Below are positions 1 to 7,289 of a stretch of DNA of 18,878 bases, in pieces. A program made the position numbers and the translations under genes. Positions within the stretch are counted from its first letter, which is position 1; each line of letters opens with the position of its first letter. The notes under the pieces were generated by a model, which searched no databases, was not told where the DNA came from, and saw only the letters and a list, made by a program, of their open reading frames with translations. Source of the DNA: an uncultured Flavobacterium sp. (GTDB lineage: Bacteria; Bacteroidota; Bacteroidia; Flavobacteriales; Flavobacteriaceae); contig NZ_CAMLIX010000080.1 in the NCBI RefSeq assembly GCF_946479975.1, positions 1 to 18,878 of the forward strand. Direction: 5' to 3'.

Positions 1-23
1 CCTTCGGAACCTATTATATTGTA

Positions 24-42
24 GGGCTGGACTTCAGTCCAG
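24..42. repeat. Short palindrome downstream of the aldo-keto reductase
   Basis: Perfect 7-base arms CTGGACT (27-33) and AGTCCAG (36-42) enclose a 2-base loop, preceded by GGG. It lies just past the stop of the minus-strand reductase gene. No T-run follows on either strand, so it looks more like a dispersed REP-type palindrome than an intrinsic terminator. Only one copy is visible here, so membership of a repeat family is inference. Confidence 0.45.
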
Positions 43-62
43 TTTAGATTATGTAATGTAAA

Positions 63-1019
63 TTAAGCTAATATTTTCTCAATTGCATTCAGTTCATCAT
101 GCGAAAACGCCGTATTTTGCAGACAATCAATATTATTACACAATTGTTTTACCGAACTCGCTCCAATTAAAACCGACGTAATTCTTTTGTCTTTTTGAAG
201 CCAAGCCAAAGCCATTTGCGCCAAAGACTGATTTCTATTTTGAGCAATTTCATTCAGCTGAATCAATTTCTGAATTCGTTCCTGCGTAACCTCATCCTCT
301 CTCAAATGCCCGTTTGGATTGTGCGCACGTGAGTTTTCAGGAATTCCGTTTAAATATTTATCGGTCAAAAGTCCTTGTGCCAAAGGTGAAAACGCAATAC
401 AGCCCACTCCTTTTTCTTGTAAGACATCCAATAAACCGTCTTCAACCCAACGCTGTAACATCGAATATTTTGCTTGATGAATCAAACAAGGCGTTCCCAA
501 TTGTTTTAAAACATCAACTGCAACGCGAGTCTGCTCCGCAGAATAATTACTGATTCCGACATACAAAGCTTTTCCGGTTCTAACAGCATGGTCTAAAGCC
601 ATCATGGTTTCTTCAATCGGGGTTTCTGGATCTGGACGATGCGAATAGAAAATATCCACATAATCGATATTCATTCGTTTTAAACTTTGATCTAAACTTG
701 AAAGCAGATATTTTCTGGAACCCCAGTCGCCATAAGGTCCGTCCCACATTGTGTAACCCGCTTTTGTAGAAATTACAATTTCATCACGCAGATTTCCCTG
801 AAAATTATGCCATAATATTTTTCCGAAATTCTCTTCAGCAGAACCTGGAACTGGTCCATAATTATTAGCTAAATCGAAGTGTGTAATTCCTTTATCAAAA
901 GCCTCAATGGCAATACTTTCAGCATTTTCAAAATTATCAACCGAACCGAAGTTATGCCATAATCCTAAAGAAATTTCTGGAAGTAATAAACCACTTTTGC
1001 CGCATCTGTTATATTTCAT
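63..1019 (-). CDS. Aldo/keto reductase, YghZ/MgrA (AKR14-like) type
   Basis: A 318-residue cytoplasmic NADPH-dependent aldo-keto reductase of (beta/alpha)8 fold, full length for the family. The catalytic tetrad is readable: Asp49 (THFDLANNYG), Tyr54, Lys86 (VISTKAG) and His127 (DIFYSHRPD). The motif NNYGPVPGSAEENFG (52-66) and GPYGDWGSRKYL (94-105) are typical of the YghZ branch, whose E. coli member reduces L-glyceraldehyde 3-phosphate and other aldehydes. There is no signal peptide. The start is ATG at 1019. It lies 214 bases downstream of the GH3 gene on the same strand, but two terminator-like hairpins intervene, so it is probably transcribed on its own. Substrate in this organism is not deducible. 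Family call is firm; physiological role (aldehyde detoxification or sugar metabolism) is inference. Confidence 0.93.
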   Translation of the reverse strand: MKYNRCGKSGLLLPEISLGLWHNFGSVDNFENAESIAIEAFDKGITHFDLANNYGPVPGSAEENFGKILWHNFQGNLRDEIVISTKAGYTMWDGPYGDWGSRKYLLSSLDQSLKRMNIDYVDIFYSHRPDPETPIEETMMALDHAVRTGKALYVGISNYSAEQTRVAVDVLKQLGTPCLIHQAKYSMLQRWVEDGLLDVLQEKGVGCIAFSPLAQGLLTDKYLNGIPENSRAHNPNGHLREDEVTQERIQKLIQLNEIAQNRNQSLAQMALAWLQKDKRITSVLIGASSVKQLCNNIDCLQNTAFSHDELNAIEKILA

Positions 1020-1069
1020 TATTTTATTTTAAAGGTTGGAGTTTTAATAGATTTTAAAAATACGAAAAA

Positions 1070-1134
1070 CTCCCGCAGATTTGGCAGATTTAGGAGATTA
1101 AAAAAATCTGCTGAATTTGCTAAATCTGCGGGAG
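1070..1134. repeat. Inverted repeat, family A (GCAGATT type)
   Basis: Left arm 1070-1099 begins CTCCCGCAGATTT and right arm 1105-1134 ends AAATCTGCGGGAG. The outer 13 bases pair perfectly, the full 30-base arms differ at about four positions, and the loop is 5 bases. On the minus strand a TTTTTCGTATTTTT tail follows, so it could act as a second terminator behind bglX. A closely similar sequence (CGCAGATTTAAAAAGATTTA) recurs at 7042-7061, showing it is a repeat family rather than a one-off hairpin. Confidence 0.75.
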
Positions 1135-1141
1135 AAAAATT

Positions 1142-1197
1142 AAAAAATCGCCACGAATTCACGAATTTTATTTAATTAATTCGTGAATTCGTGGCGA
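1142..1197 (-). terminator. Strong hairpin terminator after the GH3 gene, family B repeat
   Basis: Perfect 20-base arms at 1148-1167 (begins TCGCCACGAATTC) and 1178-1197 flank a 10-base AT loop. Read on the minus strand, 37 bases past the GH3 stop codon, the stem is followed by an ATTTTTT tail, as in an intrinsic terminator. The arm sequence belongs to the same family as the hairpin at 7220-7276 (GAATTCGTGGC here, CAATTCGTGGC there). Just to its right, 1201-1232 carries a further repeat-like stretch ending TTCGTGGCAAAAACC. Confidence 0.7.
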
Positions 1198-1233
1198 AAA
1201 AACTTAGTGTCTTAGCGCCTTCGTGGCAAAAAC

Positions 1234-3531
1234 CTATTCTGCAATCTCAAAACCACTCTCCAAACCTTTATCAGAGCTTCCTCCAACCATAATTTTAAAA
1301 GTTCCTGGTTCAACTAAATATTTTCCATCATTATCATAAAAACCAAGTTCTTTGTCAGTTAAAGTAAAGTTTACAGTTTTCGTTTCACCTTTTTTAAGAT
1401 TAACCAATTCAAAACCTTTCAATTCTTTAATTGGACGAATAATACTTGCAAATTCATCATGGATATACAATTGCACAACCTCTTTTCCATCATAATTTCC
1501 AGAGTTAGTAACGGCAACAGAAACCTGAACTTTTTCTCCTTTTGCAAAAGATGTTTTATTCAGTTTCAGGTTTTTATAATCGAAAGTCGTATAGCTCAAT
1601 CCAAAACCAAACGGGAATTGAGGCGTTTTTTCCACATCCATATAATGCGACCAGAAAACATTTTTATCACTGTCGGTCGGTCTTCCTGTACTGTATTTGT
1701 TGTAATAAATTGGCACCTGACCCACATTTCTAGGAAACGACATCGGCAATTTTCCACTCGGATTATAATCTCCGTATAAAACCTGCGCAACAGCATTTCC
1801 AGTCTGAGTTCCTAAATGCCAAGCTTCGACAATTGCCGGAACATTTTCTGCAGCCCACGGAATACTCAACGGACGACCATTATTTAAAACCAAAACTACA
1901 TTTGGATTTACTTTATAAATTTCTTCTAATAATTCCTGCTGTAAACCTGGCAAATTCAAATCGGTTCTACTTCTACCTTCTCCACTTTGAAAACCGTATT
2001 CACCTAAAACCATTACTACAACATCGGCATTTTTCGCTGCATTTTTCGCTGCTTCAAAACCACTTTTATCAGTTGTATTGAAAACCGTTTCTGTTAAGAA
2101 ATTTGCTTTTTGTTTCAATAAATCAGCCCCTTTTTCAAAAACCAACTCATTGTCTTTGTATTGCTGCATTCCTTCTAAAACCGAAACCGCAGTATCGTCA
2201 GAAGCGGCAATTCTCCAACTTCCCAACGGACTATTTTTATCATTTGCCAAAGCACCGATTAAAGCAATTTTCTGCCCGGATGTCTTTAGCGGAAGCAAAT
2301 TCTTTTCATTCTTCAATAGAACAATAGATTTCTTTGCCATGTCTAGAACGCCGTCGTTATTGGCTTTACTTCCAACAACTTCTCTTTCGCGTTTTTCGTC
2401 GCAATATCTGTACGGATCATCAAATAATCCCAACTCAAATTTCACACGCAAAATTCTGCGAACAGCATCATCAACCAAAGCCTCTTTTACTTTTCCAGAT
2501 TTTACCAAGTCAACTAATTTTGCAACATATAAATACGATTCCATATCCATATCAGAACCTGCAATCACTGCTTTTGCTGTTGCATCGGCTTCGTCTTTTG
2601 CATAACCGTGCGCAATCATTTCACGCACAGACGCATAATCCGAAATTACAAATCCGTCAAACTTCCATTTTCCTTTTAAAATATCTCTTTGCAAAAAAAC
2701 ATTTCCAGTTGCAGGAATCCCATTCAACGTATTAAACGAATTCATAAACGTACGAACTCCCGCCTGAACCGTCGCTTCAAAAGGAGGCAAAACCGAATTG
2801 TACAATTTCGAATTACTAATATCCACAATATTATATTCCAATCCCGCTTCAACATAACCGTAAGCGGCAAAGTGTTTCGCGCAGGCCGCAATCGTATTTA
2901 CTTTAGCCAAATCCGCAACCGTTTCTCCTTGAAAACCTTTTACTCTGGCATAACCCACTTTGCTTCCCAAATACGGATCTTCTCCTGCGCCTTCCATCAC
3001 ACGTCCCCAACGCGCATCGTTTGCCACGTCAACATTGGGTCCGAAAGTCCAATTAATTCCAGATGCCGAAGCTTCATCTGCCGCAATCGCCGCCGACTTT
3101 TTAATGGCTTCCAAATCCCAACTCGCGGCTTCTGCCAGCGGAATCGGACTTAACGTTTTATAGCCATGTATTACGTCAAAACCAATAATTAACGGAATTC
3201 CCAATCGCGTTTCTTCAACCGCAATTTTCTGTACCGAACGAACTTCTTTCACACCGCGAACCGTAAGCATCGAGCCAACCAATCCTTTTCTTAAATGTTC
3301 GTATTTTAATTCGGCAGTTCCGCCTTTTGGCGCTGGTCCTGTAACATCCCAAAAACCATTATACTGGTTCATCTGCCCTACTTTTTCCTCTAAAGTCATC
3401 AAAGGCAAAAGCAAATCGATACGCTGTTCAACAGTCTTATTTTTATCCAGATACGGCTTTTTTTGTGCATTCATATTTCCAACAGTAAACAGAGCGAAAA
3501 CTCCAATAATTAGTATTTTTTTATTTTTCAT
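1234..3531 (-). CDS. bglX: Secreted beta-glucosidase, glycoside hydrolase family 3 (BglX-like)
   Basis: A 765-residue GH3 enzyme that removes terminal beta-linked glucose (possibly xylose) from oligosaccharides, probably in the periplasm. An N-terminal signal peptide (residues 1-22, ending GNMNAQ) leads into the TIM-barrel domain. The nucleophile is Asp298 in GFVISDYASV; substrate-binding KH (219-220) and ARWGRVMEGAGEDP (173-186) are present. The alpha/beta sandwich domain covers about 400-600, with the likely acid/base Glu518 in SGEGRSR. A fibronectin-III-like C-terminal domain (about 660-755) completes the standard BglX layout, so it is full length. The ATG at 3531 directly precedes the signal peptide. 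It sits 260 bases downstream of two carbohydrate esterase genes on the same strand; dispersed repeats fill that gap. This context suggests use of acetylated plant glycans. Exact linkage preference cannot be read from sequence. Confidence 0.95.
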   Translation of the reverse strand: MKNKKILIIGVFALFTVGNMNAQKKPYLDKNKTVEQRIDLLLPLMTLEEKVGQMNQYNGFWDVTGPAPKGGTAELKYEHLRKGLVGSMLTVRGVKEVRSVQKIAVEETRLGIPLIIGFDVIHGYKTLSPIPLAEAASWDLEAIKKSAAIAADEASASGINWTFGPNVDVANDARWGRVMEGAGEDPYLGSKVGYARVKGFQGETVADLAKVNTIAACAKHFAAYGYVEAGLEYNIVDISNSKLYNSVLPPFEATVQAGVRTFMNSFNTLNGIPATGNVFLQRDILKGKWKFDGFVISDYASVREMIAHGYAKDEADATAKAVIAGSDMDMESYLYVAKLVDLVKSGKVKEALVDDAVRRILRVKFELGLFDDPYRYCDEKREREVVGSKANNDGVLDMAKKSIVLLKNEKNLLPLKTSGQKIALIGALANDKNSPLGSWRIAASDDTAVSVLEGMQQYKDNELVFEKGADLLKQKANFLTETVFNTTDKSGFEAAKNAAKNADVVVMVLGEYGFQSGEGRSRTDLNLPGLQQELLEEIYKVNPNVVLVLNNGRPLSIPWAAENVPAIVEAWHLGTQTGNAVAQVLYGDYNPSGKLPMSFPRNVGQVPIYYNKYSTGRPTDSDKNVFWSHYMDVEKTPQFPFGFGLSYTTFDYKNLKLNKTSFAKGEKVQVSVAVTNSGNYDGKEVVQLYIHDEFASIIRPIKELKGFELVNLKKGETKTVNFTLTDKELGFYDNDGKYLVEPGTFKIMVGGSSDKGLESGFEIAE

Positions 3532-3586
3532 GGTTTTATTTTTTAGCTTCTAAGATGCTGAGATAATAAGATTCTAAGTATATTTT

Positions 3587-3674
3587 GGGCGTGTCCCTCC
3601 GGGTCGGGCTTTCGGCTATATCTTTTGCTTTGCTTCGCTGGCAAAAGGATACCGCCTCTATCCCTCACGCAAAC
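3587..3674. repeat. Intergenic repeat element with internal hairpin
   Basis: A GC-richer island in an AT-rich gap, bounded by GCGTG (3589-3593) and CACGC (3666-3670). It contains an internal inverted repeat, ATCTTTTGC at 3620-3628 against GCAAAAGGAT at 3641-3650. The composition differs sharply from the neighbouring genes and no reading frame of note is present. From memory it resembles a dispersed flavobacterial intergenic element; only one copy is visible here, so that is inference. Confidence 0.5.
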
Positions 3675-3701
3675 GAATAACAACAATATTTCGTTCATCA
3701 G

Positions 3702-3775
3702 GTCATTGCGAGGAACGAAGCAACCTCACTACAATGTGATTTTGTAAATGTGATTGCTTCGTTCCTCGCAACGAC
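3702..3775. repeat. Long inverted repeat (TTGCGAGGAACGAAGCAA type)
   Basis: Arms at 3702-3728 and 3749-3775 match over 24 of 27 positions, including a perfect 16-base core TGCGAGGAACGAAGCA, with a 20-base loop. There is no T-run after the stem on the minus strand, so it is not a standard intrinsic terminator. It lies 16 bases past the stop of the SASA esterase gene and upstream of the GH3 gene. The stem is of a type I recall as widely dispersed in Bacteroidota genomes. A processing or mRNA-stabilising role between the two genes is possible. Confidence 0.7.
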
Positions 3776-3791
3776 AAACAAGTCGAAAAAC

Positions 3792-5174
3792 CTAAAATTC
3801 ACTCGTAAAACAAGAAGCTGGCAAATTCGCTTTATTAAACAAATCCGACTGAGTTGTATTTCCCCAAGCAAACCTCACTTTTTCTGTATTAACAACTTTT
3901 TTACTTGTCAAAATCACTTGATTATTTTTTATCAAAGCTTCGGCAGGATAGAAAACGCCGTCAGTTCCAGAAACTTCAAATTGGTTCGATTTTTTGTCTT
4001 TAAAATAAAGTCCGTCAGCATAATCGAAAGAAACGATTACTTTGTTTTTTTCAATCTTAAAATCTTTAAAAAGTGGTCCGTTTACCAAATTAGAATTGAC
4101 TTTATACGTTTCAGCCAAAGCCAGATTCGCCAATCGAATTCCAACCGACTTTTTATTCTTTGGATGAATATCAATCGTATCTGAAATATCGCTGATTACG
4201 ACCATTCCCGTTTTTGAAACTTCTTTAAGTATTTTTCTCTGTGAATTTCGAACCGTTACATTTGAGAAATTATTTGAACCTGTTTTATAAGGCGCAATCT
4301 GAACATAATAAAACGGAAATTCGTCTCTCCATTCCTTTCTCCATGAAGTAATTAACGCTCCAAGCGTTTTATCATAAACCAAAGAACCAACATTTGATTC
4401 TCCTTGATACCAAAGCGTTCCTCCAATTTTAAACCCAACAATTGGATAAATCATCGCATTGTAAGCGCGACCCGGTTGTCTTGGTCCGTATTCTTGTTCG
4501 TTTAGTTTTTTTGCATTTTCTAATAAAATTGGATCGTTGTTTACCACATCTTCGGGCATCCAGATTTCGGCGGGCGTTCCTCCCCAATTTGAAGAAATCA
4601 ATCCGATTGGAACATTTTTCAAATCTTCGCGAAGACGTTTGGCAAAAAAATAGCCAACGGCACTAAAATATTTCATAGTTTCTGGAGTCGATTCTGTCCA
4701 GTTTCCCAATAAGTTATTCTGCGGACTTTCAGCTGTTAATTTTGGAACGGTAAAAAAACGAATATTTGGGTTAGTGGCATTTTTCATTTCTTCTTCGCCA
4801 TCGTCAATTCCCCAACTTGCAGACATTTCCATATTCGATTGTCCTGAACAAAGCCAAACTTCTCCAATCAAAATGTTTTTTAAAACCACTTCGTTGTAAC
4901 CTTTTATCGAAATAGTAAAAGGGCCACCCGCTTCGGGAGTTTTAATTGTCAATTCCCATTTCGCTTGATTACTCGCAACAGTTTTATATTCCTGATTGTT
5001 CCAGCTCGAAACCAGTTTTATTTCTTCTTTTGGATTTCCCCAACCCCAAATTTTCACTTCAGTGTTGCGTTGTAAAACCATATTGTCACTAAAAATATTC
5101 GGAAGCGAAACGTTTGCCATCATAGTACTGGAAATCAATAAAAAGAAAACAAACTTATAGATATTATTTTTCAT
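3792..5174 (-). CDS. Exported sialate O-acetylesterase family (SASA) carbohydrate esterase
   Basis: A 460-residue serine esterase of the SASA (DUF303) family, which removes O-acetyl groups from sialic acids or plant polysaccharides. Residues 1-20 form a signal peptide ending in MMA. A beta-sandwich region (about 25-100) precedes the SGNH-like domain with the GQSNM nucleophile motif (Ser113), a WYQGESN block (255-261) and the probable acid/His pair in DIHPKNK (Asp335, His337). A further beta-sandwich region covers about 375-455. The ATG lies inside the last codons of the preceding esterase gene (11-base overlap), which implies translational coupling. Pairing with a CE2-like esterase and a GH3 glucosidase, with no sialidase nearby, favours acetylated plant glycans over sialic acid as substrate; that is inference. 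Confidence 0.9.
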   Translation of the reverse strand: MKNNIYKFVFFLLISSTMMANVSLPNIFSDNMVLQRNTEVKIWGWGNPKEEIKLVSSWNNQEYKTVASNQAKWELTIKTPEAGGPFTISIKGYNEVVLKNILIGEVWLCSGQSNMEMSASWGIDDGEEEMKNATNPNIRFFTVPKLTAESPQNNLLGNWTESTPETMKYFSAVGYFFAKRLREDLKNVPIGLISSNWGGTPAEIWMPEDVVNNDPILLENAKKLNEQEYGPRQPGRAYNAMIYPIVGFKIGGTLWYQGESNVGSLVYDKTLGALITSWRKEWRDEFPFYYVQIAPYKTGSNNFSNVTVRNSQRKILKEVSKTGMVVISDISDTIDIHPKNKKSVGIRLANLALAETYKVNSNLVNGPLFKDFKIEKNKVIVSFDYADGLYFKDKKSNQFEVSGTDGVFYPAEALIKNNQVILTSKKVVNTEKVRFAWGNTTQSDLFNKANLPASCFTSEF

Positions 5175-6264
5175 TTAGTAACTTCTTTAAAAATGGTGCA
5201 TATTCGTCTGCCAAAACTTTATGATCTGCCACATCAGGATGACCAGAACATCCGTTTGGTGTCATTGGTTTAAATTTGAAAATCTTGATTGGTTTGTGTG
5301 CTTTATCTTCCGCGAAAGCGTTTTTAACTTTATTCAGACAATCTTCAAAAACAACTCCTCTGTCGCCACCAACCATCGGACTATTCGTAATCACAATCTG
5401 CACATTCGGATTATGTTTGTACAACATTTTTATAAAATTGATATAATTCGAAACGTATTTTTCAGCATTAAAAGCCAAACGTTCTTTCTTGCCATCACCT
5501 CCAGAAAAATCATTTGTTCCCAAAGCAATACTGATAATATCGGGTTGAAAAGCAAAATCATATTTAGGTTTAGAATTGTCTTTCGTTAAATACAAATTTC
5601 CGTATAAATCCGGCATAATACCTTCTTCCTTATTTTCATCATTCCAATTGCGATACATTCCGATTCCAGAAACACAGCTCATTAAATAATCAACTCCAAT
5701 TGCTCTAGAAAGCGTTGGACCGTAAGCGTAATAACCATTATGATGATCATGGTATTCCCCTTTGTCACAAGGAATATCAGATCCATCGCTCGCTGCGCCA
5801 CATGTAATCGAATCGCCAATAAATTCGATTTTCTTTTTCTTTTTAAAGGAAATCGAAGTCAGTTTTGCTGTAGTTCCTGCAAATAGAATATTCCCGCTTT
5901 GGGCTTCGGTATTTTTATAGATTTCAAGTTTATGCTCTTTTTTATTTGAAGTGATTTTTACTGGAAACGATTGAACCGCTCCTTTTTCAATTCTAATCTT
6001 ACCAATATATTTTCCATCCAAAACCAACTGAACATAATTATGATGTTCATAAGAATCAACACTTTTAAGCGAAATCGAACATTTGTTTCCTGTAAAATTG
6101 AAAGAAACAGATGAAGCTGTTCCAATCAAAATGACATTATCGTTTTGTAGTTTTTCTACTCGCCCTTGATATAGGAAAGTTTTACTTGTATTTAATGTTT
6201 GCGAATGTGAAAGCATCGAAAACAACAAAAACAAAATTAAAAGTGCTATTTTTTTTGGAAACAT
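5164..6264 (-). CDS. Exported SGNH acetyl esterase, carbohydrate esterase family 2-like
   Basis: A 366-residue two-domain esterase. After a signal peptide (residues 1-21, ending SHSQ), a jelly-roll domain (about 30-140) precedes an SGNH hydrolase domain. Its blocks are readable: IEFIGDSITCG with Ser152, CVSGIG (Gly200), GTNDF (Asn251) and the C-terminal GCSGHPDVADH with His342. This arrangement matches CE2 acetylxylan or gluco-oligosaccharide esterases. The position three residues before His342 is Cys rather than the Asp of a DxxH motif, so the enzyme may rely on a Ser-His dyad, as reported for some CE2 members. It is the first gene of the minus-strand esterase/glucosidase set, and a TATATTTG -7-like motif lies about 30 bases upstream of the ATG. 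Family is well supported; natural substrate is not. Confidence 0.88.
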   Translation of the reverse strand: MFPKKIALLILFLLFSMLSHSQTLNTSKTFLYQGRVEKLQNDNVILIGTASSVSFNFTGNKCSISLKSVDSYEHHNYVQLVLDGKYIGKIRIEKGAVQSFPVKITSNKKEHKLEIYKNTEAQSGNILFAGTTAKLTSISFKKKKKIEFIGDSITCGAASDGSDIPCDKGEYHDHHNGYYAYGPTLSRAIGVDYLMSCVSGIGMYRNWNDENKEEGIMPDLYGNLYLTKDNSKPKYDFAFQPDIISIALGTNDFSGGDGKKERLAFNAEKYVSNYINFIKMLYKHNPNVQIVITNSPMVGGDRGVVFEDCLNKVKNAFAEDKAHKPIKIFKFKPMTPNGCSGHPDVADHKVLADEYAPFLKKLLNEK

Positions 6265-6295
6265 AATTTTTTTGTTAAAATATAAATAGGATTCA

Positions 6296-6303
6296 CAAAT
6301 ATA
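6296..6303 (-). promoter_or_regulatory. Candidate -7 box for the esterase/glucosidase genes
   Basis: On the minus strand TATATTTG exactly matches the Bacteroidota -7 consensus TAnnTTTG and would give a 5' leader of about 25 bases. I could not find a TTG -33 element at the usual spacing. It lies in the 215-base divergent gap shared with the NlpC/P60 gene. Confidence 0.4.
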
Positions 6304-6479
6304 TTGGAAAGAAGATATCTAAAAAGATACTAAAATGTCAAAAAGTAATAAAAAAACACCACACAAACACATCAGTTTTCGCTAAAAGAAAGTTAATTCT
6401 TATATTTTATTAAAATGATATTATTTTGAATGCTTAAATTGCATCTTCTCTTTTAAATAACTCAATAAAATTGCACGCA

Positions 6480-6980
6480 ATGAGACTACGTTTTTTTATT
6501 TTTCTTTCCGCATCTATTTTATTTTCTTCTTTTGAATTAAAAAAGGAAACTTTACCGCAAAATCATAAAATTGAAAAAGAAATTGATCGTGATTCTCTTA
6601 TTGCTTTCGCAAAAAAATATCTGGGAACGCCTTATGTTTACGCAAGTAGCAATCCGAACAAAGGCTTTGATTGTTCTGGTTTTGTAAGTTATGTTTTTGG
6701 AAACTACGGTATGACGCTGCCAAGAAGTTCTGGCGGGTATAAAAATATAGGCAAAACTCTAAAACCTGAGGATTTTAAAGTGGGAGATATTATAGTGTTT
6801 TACGGTTATAAAGACCGAACGATTATTGGACATCTGGGAATTATCTGCGAAGCGAACGGAATGAAATCAAAATTTATTCACGCTTCATCTGGAAAAGCGC
6901 AGCAGGTTACTATAACATTTCTTGATACAGAACATTACACGAAACGCTTTTATAAATGTGTTGATGTTTTATCGGAATAA
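6480..6980 (+). CDS. NlpC/P60 (C40) cell-wall peptidase
   Basis: A 166-residue exported cysteine peptidase of the NlpC/P60 family, which cleaves the gamma-D-Glu to diamino acid bond in peptidoglycan stem peptides. I chose ATG at 6480 over the in-frame TTG at 6471 because it directly precedes the hydrophobic N-terminus (MRLRFFIFLSASILF). There is no lipobox Cys. The catalytic residues are Cys65 (DCSGF), His118 (GHLGI) and His134 (FIHASSG); LPRSSGGY and FKVGDIIVF are typical family blocks. It is a single-domain enzyme with no SH3 or LysM part, at the short end for the family. It converges on an L,D-transpeptidase gene, so both neighbours act on the cell wall, although on opposite strands. Family is sure; bond specificity is inferred. 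Confidence 0.93.
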   Translation: MRLRFFIFLSASILFSSFELKKETLPQNHKIEKEIDRDSLIAFAKKYLGTPYVYASSNPNKGFDCSGFVSYVFGNYGMTLPRSSGGYKNIGKTLKPEDFKVGDIIVFYGYKDRTIIGHLGIICEANGMKSKFIHASSGKAQQVTITFLDTEHYTKRFYKCVDVLSE

Positions 6981-7006
6981 GTTTTTTCTCCCATGATTTT
7001 TTTTAG

Positions 7007-7219
7007 CCACAAATTACACGAATTTTCACTAATTTTTTTCACGCAGATTTAAAAAGATTTAGGCTGATTTTTTAATCATTTTAATCCTTTAATCTGTGGC
7101 TTTATTTTTTTAACCACAAATTGCACAAATTTTCGCTAATTTATTTTTTGCCATAGATTAAAGGGATTAACACAGATTTTTTAATCCTTGTAATCTTTTA
7201 ATCTGTGGCATTATTTTAA
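7007..7219. repeat. Tandem composite repeat, two units of 107 and 106 bases plus a partial third
   Basis: Units start at 7007, 7114 and 7220. Each begins CCACAAATT(A/G)CAC, continues with AATTTTC(A/G)CTAATTT, and then contains an A-type inverted repeat ending AATCTGTGGC (7091-7100 and 7197-7206). The units diverge by substitutions and small indels but align over their whole length. The third unit is truncated after 7242 and replaced by the reverse-complement arm at 7254-7276. Within unit 2 the arms at 7149-7169 and 7191-7210 pair with one bulge. Confidence 0.75.
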
Positions 7220-7276
7220 CCACAAATTGCACACATTTTCACAAATTAAATTAGTGAAAATTTGTGCAATTCGTGG
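7220..7276. terminator. Hairpin between convergent genes, probable terminator
   Basis: Arms at 7220-7242 (CCACAAATTGCAC start) and 7254-7276 pair at 21 of 23 positions with an 11-base loop. On the plus strand a seven-T run (7284-7290) follows shortly after the stem and overlaps the transpeptidase stop codon. On the minus strand the stem begins 14 bases past that stop codon and is followed by a moderately T-rich stretch. It probably ends the NlpC transcript and may also end the transpeptidase transcript. Confidence 0.55.
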
Positions 7277-7289
7277 CAAACTTATTTTT

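Larger units (their letters stand above)
6981..7289. other. 309-base non-coding region between convergent cell-wall genes
   Basis: No credible gene lies here. Nearly all of it is the composite repeat described separately: B-type half-sites alternate with A-type hairpins and the region ends in a complete B-type hairpin. Both flanking genes terminate into it. I see no tRNA-like or riboswitch-like structure. Confidence 0.8.

Noticed and set aside
2078..2605. A 175-codon open frame on the plus strand, and overlapping ones at 2334-2735 and 2689-3153
   Set aside because: They lie antisense inside the GH3 gene, whose catalytic motifs and full-length domains are clear. Their translations are low-complexity, with no recognisable domain.
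3587..3775. Small RNA gene or insertion sequence end
   Set aside because: There is no transposase or target-site duplication in view, and no promoter-terminator pair that would support a dedicated RNA. Dispersed palindromic repeats explain it better.
3750..4184. A 144-codon open frame on the plus strand
   Set aside because: It starts inside the 3749-3775 palindrome arm and runs antisense through the SASA esterase. Basic, low-complexity composition and no domain.
6471..6479. TTG at 6471 as start of the NlpC/P60 gene
   Set aside because: The ATG three codons later directly precedes the signal-like hydrophobic segment and is the more likely start.
7007..7276. CRISPR array
   Set aside because: The repeats are about 107 bases long, imperfect, made of hairpins, and the intervening sequence is itself repeated rather than unique. 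No cas genes are present.
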